Of a stretch of DNA of 20,834 nt, positions 1-7,815 are shown in pieces (within the stretch, counting starts at the first letter, position 1; every line of letters begins with the position of its first letter). The notes beneath the pieces were generated by a model that was not told the DNA's origin, ran no database searches, and saw only the letters and a program-made list of their open reading frames with translations. The stretch is taken from positions 1 to 20,834 of the IMG/VR virus record IMGVR_UViG_3300046804_000570; one strand, 5' to 3'. Made by a program: the position numbers and the translations under genes. The stretch is from a virus.

Positions 1-145
1 TATTTGTTGTAGAATTATTATATCTATCAATCAAATACTGAAAGTAATCGTTGTCATCACCAAATTCAACCCAATTGTCTCTTTTAGATTCAACTGTAGT
101 TGGTGGTTTATGCGATTCAAAATTAAAAATCTGAATATTACTCAT
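1..145 (-). CDS. Probable portal protein, N-terminal fragment
   Basis: An open frame starts with ATG at 145 and runs without a stop through the left edge, giving 48 residues. The start reads MSNIQIFNFESHKPP, and a later stretch has W-V-E-F-G-D-D-N-D-Y followed by YLIDRYNNS. This pattern (Trp, Gly, Asp-Asn-x-Tyr, then a hydrophobic helix ending in Tyr-x-Asn-Ser) is what I recognise at the start of portal proteins of flavobacterial siphophages. A portal is the dodecameric ring at the head vertex through which DNA is packaged. The gene overlaps the end of the upstream gene by 8 nt, which suggests translational coupling. The family call rests on this short N-terminus only and the rest of the protein lies outside the window. 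Confidence 0.6.
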   Translation of the reverse strand, partial: MSNIQIFNFESHKPPTTVESKRDNWVEFGDDNDYFQYLIDRYNNSTTN

Positions 146-464
146 AGAATATTATGTTTTGAGTGCTTTCTACGTATTCGCCATTATTAACCGAATAAGT
201 TGCAATCGTTTGATTTGTGCAAAATACTTTATCACGATAAACTAAGTCTTCTCCATACTTGATTGTCATATCATAGAAATGACCTTCTTCTAATGTTAAG
301 ATCTTAGAAAATGTTGAATAATATGATGAAGTCGTTGTTGTAATTGAATATGTAGTAGAAACATTTGTCGATTCGTTTCTTAAAATTAAAGAAGTTCCAC
401 TACTTTTTCTAGTAGGGATAAATCTTACTGTCTGCGCAGTTCCTATTTCTTTTAATACTATCAC
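138..464 (-). CDS. Putative virion (tail/head-tail) protein, 108 residues
   Basis: A 108-residue protein rich in Thr and Ser and predicted mostly beta from its alternating pattern. It includes a segment LEEGHFYDMTIKYGED followed by YRDKVFCTNQ. I know similar small beta proteins beside tail and portal genes in flavobacterial phages, but not an assigned function. The start is GTG at 464; an ATG two bases upstream (466) is out of frame and stops at once. It is preceded by a hairpin (504-531) and by the ACGTTTAT motif, so it may head its own transcript together with the portal gene it overlaps. Confidence 0.6.
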   Translation of the reverse strand: MIVLKEIGTAQTVRFIPTRKSSGTSLILRNESTNVSTTYSITTTTSSYYSTFSKILTLEEGHFYDMTIKYGEDLVYRDKVFCTNQTIATYSVNNGEYVESTQNIIFYE

Positions 465-470
465 ATTCTA

Positions 471-478
471 TAAACGTA
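471..478 (-). promoter_or_regulatory. ACGTTTAT start-site motif, copy 1
   Basis: On the minus strand TTTACGTTTAT ends five nucleotides before the GTG start at 464. The same 8-mer sits exactly five nucleotides before the starts at 3844 and 10615. TACGTTTA resembles the Bacteroidota -7 element TAnnTTTG with one mismatch, but I see no TTTG at the -33 position. It may be a phage-specific promoter element or a translation start signal. Confidence 0.45.
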
Positions 479-503
479 AAAAAATATGGTTTGTTTTTAA
501 ATG

Positions 504-531
504 GAAAGAGGGACAATCAAGTCCCCCTTTC
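504..531 (-). terminator. Hairpin after the tail-tube-like gene
   Basis: An 11-bp stem (GAAAGGGGGAC paired with GTCCCTCTTTC) with a 6-nt loop lies 23 nt after the stop of the 1081-554 gene. One pair is a G-U wobble in minus-strand RNA but an A/C mismatch in plus-strand RNA, which fits minus-strand transcription. The following U-tract is poor (CAUUU), so it may be a weak terminator or a 3'-end stabiliser. Confidence 0.55.
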
Positions 532-553
532 AAAACACACAAAAAACAATCTA

Positions 554-1081
554 CTAAGACCCAGTTACTACTGTAAATCCAGCACTTGTAAGTGAAGCCC
601 CTAAGAAGTTTGCAGGTACTGGCTCTTGACCAGTTAATACTAATGTATAACCTGAAAGATCTCCCATTGCCGCACCAGTAACGATTGTTCCTCCAGTTAC
701 TTCACAACCATGTTGTAAACCAGCATAGAAGAAATTGCCATTAGTGTCTTCAACAATTACTTGAGGACGACCGTATGCCAACAATTTAACTTGCTTGTGG
801 TCTGCAATTGATAATTTTTTCAAAGTCAAGTTAATAACTTGCTCGAAGAATGTTGTTCCGTTCTCACGGCTAGATGTAATTGTTTGCTCGAAAGATGAAT
901 TTCCTTTTACCTCATACTTATAAGCTGAAGGAGTTCCTGCTACGCTATCAATTACATCAGTATCGGTTCCATCATATGTGTAACCTGTCGCATCTCCCCA
1001 GTTAACAAAGTAGACAGCCTTTAAGCCACCGGTACTCGTTTTGCAAGGTTCGATACGTCCTAATGAAATATCACAAGCCAT
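554..1081 (-). CDS. Probable major tail (tube) protein
   Basis: A 175-residue protein starting MACDISLGR. The open frame extends 11 codons further upstream, but I chose the ATG at 1081 because it follows a typical A-rich leader (AAATACAAACAAA) and because the longer version would begin almost inside the preceding hairpin. The early motif SLGRIEPCKTSTGGLKAV, the Gly/Thr-rich beta content and the position directly after the major capsid gene match the abundant tail-tube proteins of Bacteroidota phages as I know them. It is flanked by hairpins on both sides (1110-1133 and 504-531), which suits a separately controlled, highly expressed virion gene. Tail-tube assignment is by family resemblance and context; no catalytic motif exists to confirm it. 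Confidence 0.6.
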   Translation of the reverse strand: MACDISLGRIEPCKTSTGGLKAVYFVNWGDATGYTYDGTDTDVIDSVAGTPSAYKYEVKGNSSFEQTITSSRENGTTFFEQVINLTLKKLSIADHKQVKLLAYGRPQVIVEDTNGNFFYAGLQHGCEVTGGTIVTGAAMGDLSGYTLVLTGQEPVPANFLGASLTSAGFTVVTGS

Positions 1082-1109
1082 TTTGTTTGTATTTAAAAAG
1101 TTAAAAATT

Positions 1110-1133
1110 AGCACCCCGAATTAACGAGGTGCT
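1110..1133 (-). terminator. Intrinsic terminator-like hairpin after the capsid gene
   Basis: A 24-nt inverted repeat forms a 9-bp stem beginning AGCACC and ending GGTGCT, with loop TTAATT plus one T-T mismatch. In the minus direction it follows the capsid stop by about 12 nt and is followed by AATTTTTAACTTTTT. In the plus direction it is followed directly by TTTTTCTTTT, so it could also stop antisense transcription. It sits between the two genes whose products should be most abundant in the virion. Confidence 0.7.
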
Positions 1134-1147
1134 TTTTCTTTTAGCTA

Positions 1148-2101
1148 TTAGTTAGCTGAGTTAGTGATTCCGTAAGTAACGATATCTTCAACGATTCCGT
1201 ACTGAACACCAGCAGTTAATCGCATAACAACACGTACGTTTTGAGAACCGTCGATGTCAGCCATATCAATAACTTTAACTTCTGTCATGTCAGTCATTAA
1301 GCCTGTACCGAAGTATAAGTTATCTTTTAATGTAGCACAAGCAGTGTTAGAAGCTAAACCGTTTGCAACAAAGATCTTAACGCCATCGAATGATAATGAA
1401 CCATTGTTGTACCATTGAGTTCCTTGAGCGTTTGTACCGTTAGCGCCTAAACCTGAAGCACCAAATCCACCTAATGCACGAACATAAGCACGAGCGATGT
1501 TTTGTGAAACGTAGATGTAAAGGTTTTCGTTAGTGTAAAGAGTTGAAGGAATAGCATCAACGATTTTGCCTAATTCAGCAACAACGTTAGAAGCTGTTAC
1601 AGTTGTACCAGCAACTTCGTTTGCAGTTGGAAGTGCAGCATCAGCAGCTAACAATGTCATAATACCATTGAATTCACCAGCGTTAGCAGTAACACCAGTC
1701 CAGATGTTAGTTTCGTTCTTTGCAGCAACTTTAGCAGCAACGTGAGCTACTAAGAAATCAGCGAAAGATTTTGGAAGAACATCAAATGCAGAATATCCTT
1801 GTTGTGCCGATAACCAGTCGCTGTGGAAATCTTTTTTGCACAATTGAAGGTTAACTTGAAACTCTTCTGGTTGTAAAATACGCTCAGTTAAAGTTACAGT
1901 TGAAGTAGCAGTAAAATCACAAGTAGCATCTTTTAAGATTGCATCAGTAGCGATTTTCTTGATAACCTCTTTGTACTTTACATTAGGCTTGATCTCAATA
2001 CCACCGTTGTCGATAGTTGGAGAAGATAATAATGCTGCTGCGATGATTTTATCTTTAAACTCACCCGCATAAGTTGTTGTGATTGACGTTGTAGTTGCCA
2101 T
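1148..2101 (-). CDS. Probable major capsid protein (HK97-like fold)
   Basis: A 317-residue protein starting MATTTSITTTYAGEFKDK. It has the features of flavobacterial phage capsid proteins as I know them: an N-terminal segment ending ILKDATCDFTATSTVTLTERIL, a central Ala-rich region (residues about 115-170), a Gly-rich run (LGGFGASGLGANGTN) and a C-terminal beta region with RVVMRLTAGVQYG. The length is typical for HK97-fold subunits. It follows a scaffold-like gene and a protease-like gene, the usual maturation partners, and is followed by an intrinsic terminator-like hairpin. The start has an A-rich leader (TAAATCAAGAAATG). The call is by resemblance and context; virion mass spectrometry would settle it. 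Confidence 0.75.
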   Translation of the reverse strand: MATTTSITTTYAGEFKDKIIAAALLSSPTIDNGGIEIKPNVKYKEVIKKIATDAILKDATCDFTATSTVTLTERILQPEEFQVNLQLCKKDFHSDWLSAQQGYSAFDVLPKSFADFLVAHVAAKVAAKNETNIWTGVTANAGEFNGIMTLLAADAALPTANEVAGTTVTASNVVAELGKIVDAIPSTLYTNENLYIYVSQNIARAYVRALGGFGASGLGANGTNAQGTQWYNNGSLSFDGVKIFVANGLASNTACATLKDNLYFGTGLMTDMTEVKVIDMADIDGSQNVRVVMRLTAGVQYGIVEDIVTYGITNSAN

Positions 2102-2118
2102 TTCTTGATTTAATTAAT

Positions 2119-2700
2119 TTAGTTGAATAATATTTTATAAACTGAATCCTGAATGTTCTTAGCGCGGTTCTTAGCGTACTTAAAACCTTCTGGCTTAACA
2201 CCAGCTTCAGGGTTAAATGAGATTGCTTCTGAAGCTTCTTCTTCTGAAGACAATTGTACTTCTTCTTCTTTTTGTTGAGCAGCTAATTTTAATGATTCGA
2301 TCTCTGCTTTTAACTCAGCGATTTGTGCTTCAAAGAAAGTCTCTTTTGAAACTGATTCAACAATACGCTTAGGAGTTGGAGCAGCAGGTTCAGCCTCTAA
2401 TTCAGGAGCAACTGCTTCTTCTGGTGCCGCTTCGTTTTCTGGTCCTACTTCTTCTTGCATAGGTCCAATTGCTGCAATAACACCTTCAACTTCTACGGTT
2501 ACTGTGTTACCATCTTCTAATTCGTACTGACCTACAGGCATAGGTACGATTCCGTCTGGCGTTACAATGCCAATTGAGTATTCAGGCTCAAACGCTTCAG
2601 CTTCAACGACAGTGATACCGTCTTCTAGCTTCATCTGAGCAAGCTTTACCTCAACAGACAATAAAGCCTTGATCTGGTTTAACTTGTTTTTGTATTTCAT
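2119..2700 (-). CDS. Putative capsid scaffold protein
   Basis: A 193-residue acidic protein. Residues about 1-80 form a compact beta-like domain containing VTPDGIVPMPVGQYELEDG. Residues about 82-110 are a low-complexity Glu/Ala/Pro linker. Residues about 120-150 form a predicted coiled coil (EAQIAELKAEIESLKLAAQQ). The basic C-terminus ends KNRAKNIQDSVYKILFN. A coiled coil plus basic tail directly upstream of the capsid gene is the classic scaffold layout, with the tail binding the capsid subunit. No sequence motif proves the role. A minor capsid or decoration protein is the alternative. Confidence 0.55.
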   Translation of the reverse strand: MKYKNKLNQIKALLSVEVKLAQMKLEDGITVVEAEAFEPEYSIGIVTPDGIVPMPVGQYELEDGNTVTVEVEGVIAAIGPMQEEVGPENEAAPEEAVAPELEAEPAAPTPKRIVESVSKETFFEAQIAELKAEIESLKLAAQQKEEEVQLSSEEEASEAISFNPEAGVKPEGFKYAKNRAKNIQDSVYKILFN

Positions 2701-2719
2701 TTTATTAATTGTTTACTGT

Positions 2720-3073
2720 TTAAAAATTGTACTTTTTACGATAAGCCAATGTAACATCTGCTTCTTTTAATAAAGCATTATAGTTTGGATCTGTATCTGT
2801 AGCCATGCCAATATTTTCATAAGCTTGATTTATTTTTTCCAAAACTTTCATTGATTCTTTAAACACCATTAATGCTTTCTGGCCGTTTACTGATACTTTA
2901 TCATACAAAGCATTTGCTTTATCTCCGTCAGATTTTATTGCATCATTAAAACTTTTTAATAATTTTAGTAACGATTGAGCATCTTGCGTTAATCCTAATT
3001 CAACCTTTTGGGATTCTAATTCAACTTTATCTTCTACAAAAAGCTTATTAAATACTTTCTTATCTGTATTCAT
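2720..3073 (-). CDS. Small helical protein in the capsid module, unknown
   Basis: A 117-residue protein, mostly predicted alpha-helical and Lys-rich, starting MNTDKKVFNKLFVEDK. I do not recognise a family. It lies between the Cys-rich 61-residue gene and the scaffold-like gene, 19 nt upstream of the latter, so it is co-transcribed with the capsid assembly genes. It has no signal peptide or membrane segment. An assembly or scaffolding accessory is possible but is inferred from position only. Confidence 0.6.
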   Translation of the reverse strand: MNTDKKVFNKLFVEDKVELESQKVELGLTQDAQSLLKLLKSFNDAIKSDGDKANALYDKVSVNGQKALMVFKESMKVLEKINQAYENIGMATDTDPNYNALLKEADVTLAYRKKYNF

Positions 3074-3090
3074 TTTATTTATTATTTAGT

Positions 3091-3276
3091 TTAGCTTCCA
3101 GATCCTACTGTGCGAGGCTCATTTGTATTAATTACTAATGAAGTTGCTTGACCAACTAAAGCACCAATGCCCTGATTGATTTCTTCTCCTTTGCAACACT
3201 CCTTTGAGTATGTGCCATCTTCACAAAGACAAGCCTCCTTGTTGCTTGCTTGTGGACTTGTTTTTTTATTTGCCAT
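3091..3276 (-). CDS. Small Cys-rich phage protein, unknown
   Basis: A 61-residue protein with four cysteines packed in 14 residues (C-L-C, then E-C-C, within EACLCEDGTYSKECCKG), followed by QGIGALVGQA. I have the impression of similar Cys-cluster small proteins in the capsid modules of other flavobacterial phages, but no function. The cysteine cluster could bind a metal or form disulfides in the virion. Its start overlaps the end of the protease-like gene by 11 nt. Confidence 0.55.
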   Translation of the reverse strand: MANKKTSPQASNKEACLCEDGTYSKECCKGEEINQGIGALVGQATSLVINTNEPRTVGSGS

Positions 3277-3844
3277 CTTCTAAAATATTTATGATTTGAT
3301 TTATTAATTCCTCATCTTCTATATCTTGGATTGACATTTCTAATTTGTCTGCAAAGTATCCTTCAATTGAAAAGCCTTTATATTTACCTTCCTTTGCATC
3401 TTTCCAAACTTTGTCATCTTCTATTTTCATAGAGATCATCCAAGTTCCTTTTGGTAATTCAAATCCGTATGCTTTTGATTTATCCATTTCTGGGTTATCA
3501 ATAATCCAAGACTCTACGACAGTTGCACCATCGAATTTAGTCTTATGATCTAGCGTAGCATTTGATTGATTTCCTTTTTGTAAGAATAACTCACTTGCTT
3601 TCTTAACTGTATTTTCAGAAAAGAATACATAGAATTCATCTTTACCATTCTTACGATAGATTTGCTTGTTAGGAATTAATGCCGCACCCATTAAGATGCG
3701 CTTCTCAGCATCAACTTCAGCCAAATCCATCTTATACTCTTTTGCTAAAGCAATAAAGTTTTCTTCAATTGCTGGAGCATCTACTAAGCTAACGGCATCA
3801 ATGCCATCAAGATCCTTTTCAATTACTAATTCTACAATTCTCAT
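3266..3844 (-). CDS. XkdF-like prohead protease-type protein
   Basis: A 192-residue protein that resembles the XkdF-like putative serine protease domain (Peptidase_S78_2). Visible landmarks are LMGAALIPNKQIYR (residues 51-64), the ATLDHK segment with candidate catalytic His100, VVESWIID (109-116), KGTWMISMKI (132-141) and GFSIEGYF (158-165) with candidate nucleophile Ser159. Such proteases cleave scaffold and capsid proteins during head maturation. The neighbouring scaffold-like and capsid genes support this. The first 45 residues contain the phrase AVSLVDAPAIEENF, common before this domain. The ATG at 3844 is preceded by the ACGTTTAT motif. Confidence 0.7.
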   Translation of the reverse strand: MRIVELVIEKDLDGIDAVSLVDAPAIEENFIALAKEYKMDLAEVDAEKRILMGAALIPNKQIYRKNGKDEFYVFFSENTVKKASELFLQKGNQSNATLDHKTKFDGATVVESWIIDNPEMDKSKAYGFELPKGTWMISMKIEDDKVWKDAKEGKYKGFSIEGYFADKLEMSIQDIEDEELINQIINILEDGK

Positions 3845-3849
3845 ATCGC

Positions 3850-3857
3850 ATAAACGT
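3850..3857 (-). promoter_or_regulatory. ACGTTTAT start-site motif, copy 2
   Basis: On the minus strand AAACGTTTAT ends exactly five nucleotides before the ATG at 3844, in the 40-nt gap after the tape measure gene. It is part of the palindrome AAACGTTT. It matches copies at 471-478 and 10621-10628 in sequence and spacing. Confidence 0.45.
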
Positions 3858-3884
3858 TTAAAAATTATCCTTGTTTTATTTTCA

Positions 3885-5681
3885 CTATCCTAAACTTGCA
3901 CTTTTAACGATATTTCTATCTAGTGCTTGTTGAGTAGTTACATCTTGAGATACAACATAAGCTTTAATTGGAGCCGACGATTGTACTGTTTTAGCAACTT
4001 GATTTGCAGTAGCAGGGCTAGTACCTACAACATTAAACATTGGAGCTCTTGGCGATTCAGCAGCAGGAGCAGATCCTCCACCTCCACCATTTGGAGTTTG
4101 TACATCGATAATGCTTTGTACGTTTTTCAAACCAGATGCAATAGCCAAACCTGCTGCAAGAGCTGCTCTAAATGGAGCATCAGGAGTAGGTATTGCTAAT
4201 TGAGAAGCGTAAGCTTGTTGAGCAGCCAAATAAGTTGAAATAGTAGTTGATGCAATAGCAGCAGCCTTTCCTTCATCAGTAGATTCTCCTAACAAATTTG
4301 ATGCTTGACTTAACATTTGAGCATAAGCGCCATATTGTTGATTTCTTGCAATTGCTTTTTGTTTTTCAATTTCTTCTTCTGCTGCAGCATTATCTTTTGC
4401 ATTCTGAAGACTTTTGTCCATTGCATTTTTAACTACTTCATTAGTATTTAATGCAGTTGACTTTACAATTTCAGCTTTACCGTTTTCAAAGTGTCTTTTA
4501 AGATCTTGTTCCTTTTCATAGTTTTCAAATTGGACTTCACCTTGTCTTTGAATCTCTTCATTAAAATCATCAGCCTCCTTTTGTCTTCTTGCTGCAGCTT
4601 TATCAGATCTTTCTTTCGCTAACGCATCTTGCTTTTCTTTATCTGCCTTTGCTCTTTCAGCATCTATCTTAGCAAGTTTACGACTAAGTTCTTTTGCTAG
4701 TGCAACTTGGTCTGCATTATCTTCTTTTAAAGCTTCATAGTATTCATTCTTAGCTTCTATCTTTTGCTTGGTATATTCATCAATTTGAGTACCATGTTCT
4801 TTTAAGAATTTAGCATTAGATGTGAGAGCTTTCTCTGCATCTTTCTGCATCTTTTCCATAGCTCTACTAGCCTCAGTTGTAACTCCAATGAAATCAGTAA
4901 ATGAATCATAAAGACCTCCTACAACCGTTCCTATTGAAGCCAAACCAGGAACTAACTTTAATGCAGCATTTTTTAACTTATCAAAGTTTGCAATCAATAA
5001 GCCAACACCAATTACTAAAGCACCAATACCTGTTGAAATTAAAGCAGCACGTAGTACCTTTAATCCAGTTGATGTTGCATTGTTAATAAAATTATATGCA
5101 GTTTGAAATATAGTCAAACTTTTAATTGCTGCACCTAATTGTCTTACGCTATTCGCTCCTTCTCGCATTGCTGCAAAACCTTGAGTAATAGCAAGTGCTG
5201 ATTGTACTTTTAGGATAGCTGCCTCTACACTTTTATTTTCTTTACCGAAGATAGCCATTGCTCCTTGAGTAGCAGCAAAAGCCCCTGAAACATATTCAAG
5301 TGAACCTCCTAATTTTTGAGTTAAAGTAGTTGCTGCAGAGTCAACAGCTAAATCTGTTTGAATTTGTGTCTTACGGTAATTACCTACAACAGTCAATAAT
5401 GCTTGGAACTCTTTACTTCCTTGTTTTCCAGCTAAAGATAGTTCGTATAGTCTATCTTCTGCTTCTCCCATTCTTGCAGTTAGTGGCTTAAGATCCCCAT
5501 ATACTTCTTCAAATGTTGCATCTAGGTTAATAGATGTGTTGTTAAGATCTTCAAATGATTGCTCTAAACCTTCTACAGCTTTTTTAGAGGTTTTAATTTG
5601 ACCAGTTAAATCTTTTAAATGGCTTTCTGTTTCTTGTACATTGTCTCTAATTACGAGATCTACTATTTTCTTTTCCGCCAT
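3885..5681 (-). CDS. Tail tape measure-like protein
   Basis: A 598-residue protein with an N-terminal coiled-coil region (about 1-110, including ESHLKDLTGQIKTSKKAVEGL), a long hydrophobic segment around residues 210-240 (ALISTGIGALVIGVGLLIANF), a charged Lys/Glu/Ala coiled coil (about 285-445) and an Ala-rich C-terminal part (IASTTISTYLAAQQAY, then AAGLAIASGLKNVQSIIDV) before a Gly-run. This helix-hydrophobic-coil layout and the C-terminal pattern are typical of siphophage tape measure proteins, which set tail length and help DNA enter the cell. At 598 residues it would imply a fairly short tail. The leader AAAGAGAAATAAA and the ATG at 5681 support the start. Confidence 0.8.
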   Translation of the reverse strand: MAEKKIVDLVIRDNVQETESHLKDLTGQIKTSKKAVEGLEQSFEDLNNTSINLDATFEEVYGDLKPLTARMGEAEDRLYELSLAGKQGSKEFQALLTVVGNYRKTQIQTDLAVDSAATTLTQKLGGSLEYVSGAFAATQGAMAIFGKENKSVEAAILKVQSALAITQGFAAMREGANSVRQLGAAIKSLTIFQTAYNFINNATSTGLKVLRAALISTGIGALVIGVGLLIANFDKLKNAALKLVPGLASIGTVVGGLYDSFTDFIGVTTEASRAMEKMQKDAEKALTSNAKFLKEHGTQIDEYTKQKIEAKNEYYEALKEDNADQVALAKELSRKLAKIDAERAKADKEKQDALAKERSDKAAARRQKEADDFNEEIQRQGEVQFENYEKEQDLKRHFENGKAEIVKSTALNTNEVVKNAMDKSLQNAKDNAAAEEEIEKQKAIARNQQYGAYAQMLSQASNLLGESTDEGKAAAIASTTISTYLAAQQAYASQLAIPTPDAPFRAALAAGLAIASGLKNVQSIIDVQTPNGGGGGSAPAAESPRAPMFNVVGTSPATANQVAKTVQSSAPIKAYVVSQDVTTQQALDRNIVKSASLG

Positions 5682-5803
5682 TTTATTTCTCTTTGAACTT
5701 GTTTAAAAAATCCTGTAAATGTTTTTGGATATTCATATTTTCCTTTTGCGATTTCAATGTTTTCGCTTTGTCCAAAATGATCTAATCCATTTAATAATAA
5801 CAT
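5663..5803 (-). CDS. Small 46-residue gene between tail-tip and tape measure genes
   Basis: An ATG at 5803 opens a 46-residue frame, MLLLNGLDHFGQSENIEIAK continuing to a basic end (REIKWRKRK). It fills the 133-nt gap between the 666-residue gene and the tape measure gene, begins 12 nt after the former stops and overlaps the latter by 19 nt. The tight packing and lack of other content in the gap support a real gene, but no family is recognised. It could be a tail chaperone-like small protein. Confidence 0.5.
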   Translation of the reverse strand: MLLLNGLDHFGQSENIEIAKGKYEYPKTFTGFFKQVQREIKWRKRK

Positions 5804-5814
5804 TATGTGCTTTA

Positions 5815-7815
5815 TCATACGTCTCTAAAATCTGTTAACAATTCAAGACTTACTTCACCTGTAGTAAGATCAGTTGTAAATGTATTAATAGTGTAACGTT
5901 TATCTCTGATAATTACACGATCATTTACTTTTATTTGAGAAAGCAAACTAGTAGGAAACATTGCTTTCATTTTAAATATCCTAGACTTATCACTAAATAT
6001 GTTATCTAAATATGACGAATAATAGTTTGCATATAGCGATTCTTCTTCAACATTTCCAGTGTATGTAGATTGTTCTGCTCCAAAGTTTAGCGTATAATTT
6101 ACCGAACTAATTGAAGTATCTTGACCAAATATATTTGCAACCGTATGGTTAGTCGTTGAGATTCCATCATTAAAATGATATTGCGACACAGTTTGAGTTG
6201 AGCCGTAATCGTACAAAATAACTGGCTTTGGAATATAAGGAATATAACTAGGCTTTAATGCATAACCTACTTGCATATTAGTACCTGTGAACTTATTATG
6301 CAATAGAGTTTCAAATGGTAATTCAATAGTGTATTCTTGGCCATCATTCTCTAATTCGTAGTACAAGTCACCATAAGGAACCTTAGATCTTGACATGTAC
6401 TCTACATTCAAAAATGATTCTGCTTCTTGATATTTAAAGTTTACCTTTTTGTAAGCCTTGCTTCTCTCAATATCAAATTCATCACCTATGATATAAGTTG
6501 TAATGTCACGAGTTGTTCCATTAGTATACCAATCCTCAAGTTGCTCTATCTTAAATACTCCACTAACCTCGGAATAGCATGTTAAATTAAACATCTTTAA
6601 TATTCCACTAAAGAACTCTTCTATTGTCATCTCAGGCATGTACTGTGCAAGATCCAATGTAGTTGTTGTAGTTTGCGTAGTGCTTTGAGTAACAGTCAAA
6701 TCAGTCATCTTAGTATAAGTGCTACCATCTAATCTACCTGTTTCGTAATAGTAAACAGATGTAAATGAGATTGCAGCAGTAGATGCAATATAAAACGTAT
6801 AAGCTCCAGATTCCTCTAATGGTAATTCCAAATACATTGGAGATGTCTGAGTCAAATAGCTTTGTGTGTTTATTACAACACCATCCTTATAAAGATAAAA
6901 GTAAAATAATTGAGCATCTTGTCCAACCGATGGCACACTAAATGTAATAGTGATGTTTGATTGTGCTTGATATTCTGGAGCAGTTGGCTTTACATAGTTA
7001 AGTGTATCGCTAAATACATTAAAAATACCTTGAGTTCCTGTTGTTGAAGTATTAGTTTGAAAGTTTAATTTGTTTGCAACTGTCTTTAACTCAAATGTTT
7101 CACTATTTTTTAGCCACAAAAATGCACGAGTAAATCTTGCATCACTTAAAAATGCACCATCAAATGTTACACCTAAACTTGAGGCAATTGCATCAAATAC
7201 TTTGCTAACTCTAATTGCAGGAAATAAATCAGAATAGTAAATTGGATGCGTATTTTTCTTAATATCCCAATTGTCTTTTGTTGTTCCGTTTGTGTTATAT
7301 GTCCAAACGTTCAAAGAAGATATTAATGGAAACATTACATCGTTACCTGCTCCACCAATTACACGATTTTTTACAACCGTTCCAGAATAACTAAAATTAT
7401 AAGAGCTTAAATTAAGATCCTTTAAAAACTTACCACCGAAAGCATCCTTTAATGAAATAAGAGATCCAAAGAAAGTCAATTGATAATTATCAGGTTGTCC
7501 TTTTTTATAACTTACTTTCTCTAATTGAATCTTTCCTTTTCTAAAACTAATTGTATCTAATTCTATGAACGCATTCTTTCTAGTTCTAGCATCAAAACCT
7601 CCATCAATAGAGTTCTCGTACCAATGTTTAAATATTGCATTATTAGTATCAGACGCAGGAACAGTAAACGATTGAGAGAAATCAGTAAAGACTTTTGAAA
7701 TATCATTAACATCCTGTATAGACGAAGTGACTGTGATCTTTTCGTCATTGAATAACTCAACACGATTAGCTAATCCAGTGACATCGTCATAAATATAAAG
7801 TGCTACAATTACCAT
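5815..7815 (-). CDS. Putative tail tip/baseplate protein (666 residues)
   Basis: A 666-residue beta-rich protein. Its N-terminal 60 residues contain the phrase DISKVFTDFSQSFTVPASDT, which I associate with large tail-tip or baseplate proteins of Bacteroidota phages. The middle is Thr-rich with many aromatic residues (YYFYLYKDG-like strands), and the last 60 residues (RIFKMKAMFPTSLLSQIKVNDRVIIRDKRY) look like a structural domain of the kind found in tail hub proteins. No catalytic motif is evident. Its start overlaps the stop of the preceding gene (TAATG), and it lies just before the tape measure gene. In classic siphophages distal tail genes follow the tape measure gene, so this placement is unusual. 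Tail fibre or hub are both possible. Confidence 0.6.
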   Translation of the reverse strand: MVIVALYIYDDVTGLANRVELFNDEKITVTSSIQDVNDISKVFTDFSQSFTVPASDTNNAIFKHWYENSIDGGFDARTRKNAFIELDTISFRKGKIQLEKVSYKKGQPDNYQLTFFGSLISLKDAFGGKFLKDLNLSSYNFSYSGTVVKNRVIGGAGNDVMFPLISSLNVWTYNTNGTTKDNWDIKKNTHPIYYSDLFPAIRVSKVFDAIASSLGVTFDGAFLSDARFTRAFLWLKNSETFELKTVANKLNFQTNTSTTGTQGIFNVFSDTLNYVKPTAPEYQAQSNITITFSVPSVGQDAQLFYFYLYKDGVVINTQSYLTQTSPMYLELPLEESGAYTFYIASTAAISFTSVYYYETGRLDGSTYTKMTDLTVTQSTTQTTTTTLDLAQYMPEMTIEEFFSGILKMFNLTCYSEVSGVFKIEQLEDWYTNGTTRDITTYIIGDEFDIERSKAYKKVNFKYQEAESFLNVEYMSRSKVPYGDLYYELENDGQEYTIELPFETLLHNKFTGTNMQVGYALKPSYIPYIPKPVILYDYGSTQTVSQYHFNDGISTTNHTVANIFGQDTSISSVNYTLNFGAEQSTYTGNVEEESLYANYYSSYLDNIFSDKSRIFKMKAMFPTSLLSQIKVNDRVIIRDKRYTINTFTTDLTTGEVSLELLTDFRDV

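Noticed and set aside
3927-4199. Open frame on the plus strand inside the tape measure gene
   Set aside because: It has a biased Ser/Arg/Tyr composition typical of an antisense shadow and conflicts with a well-supported gene on the other strand.
7563-7763. Second minus-strand frame inside the 666-residue tail gene
   Set aside because: It is an alternative frame of a convincing structural gene, rich in Leu/Met/Arg, with no start context.
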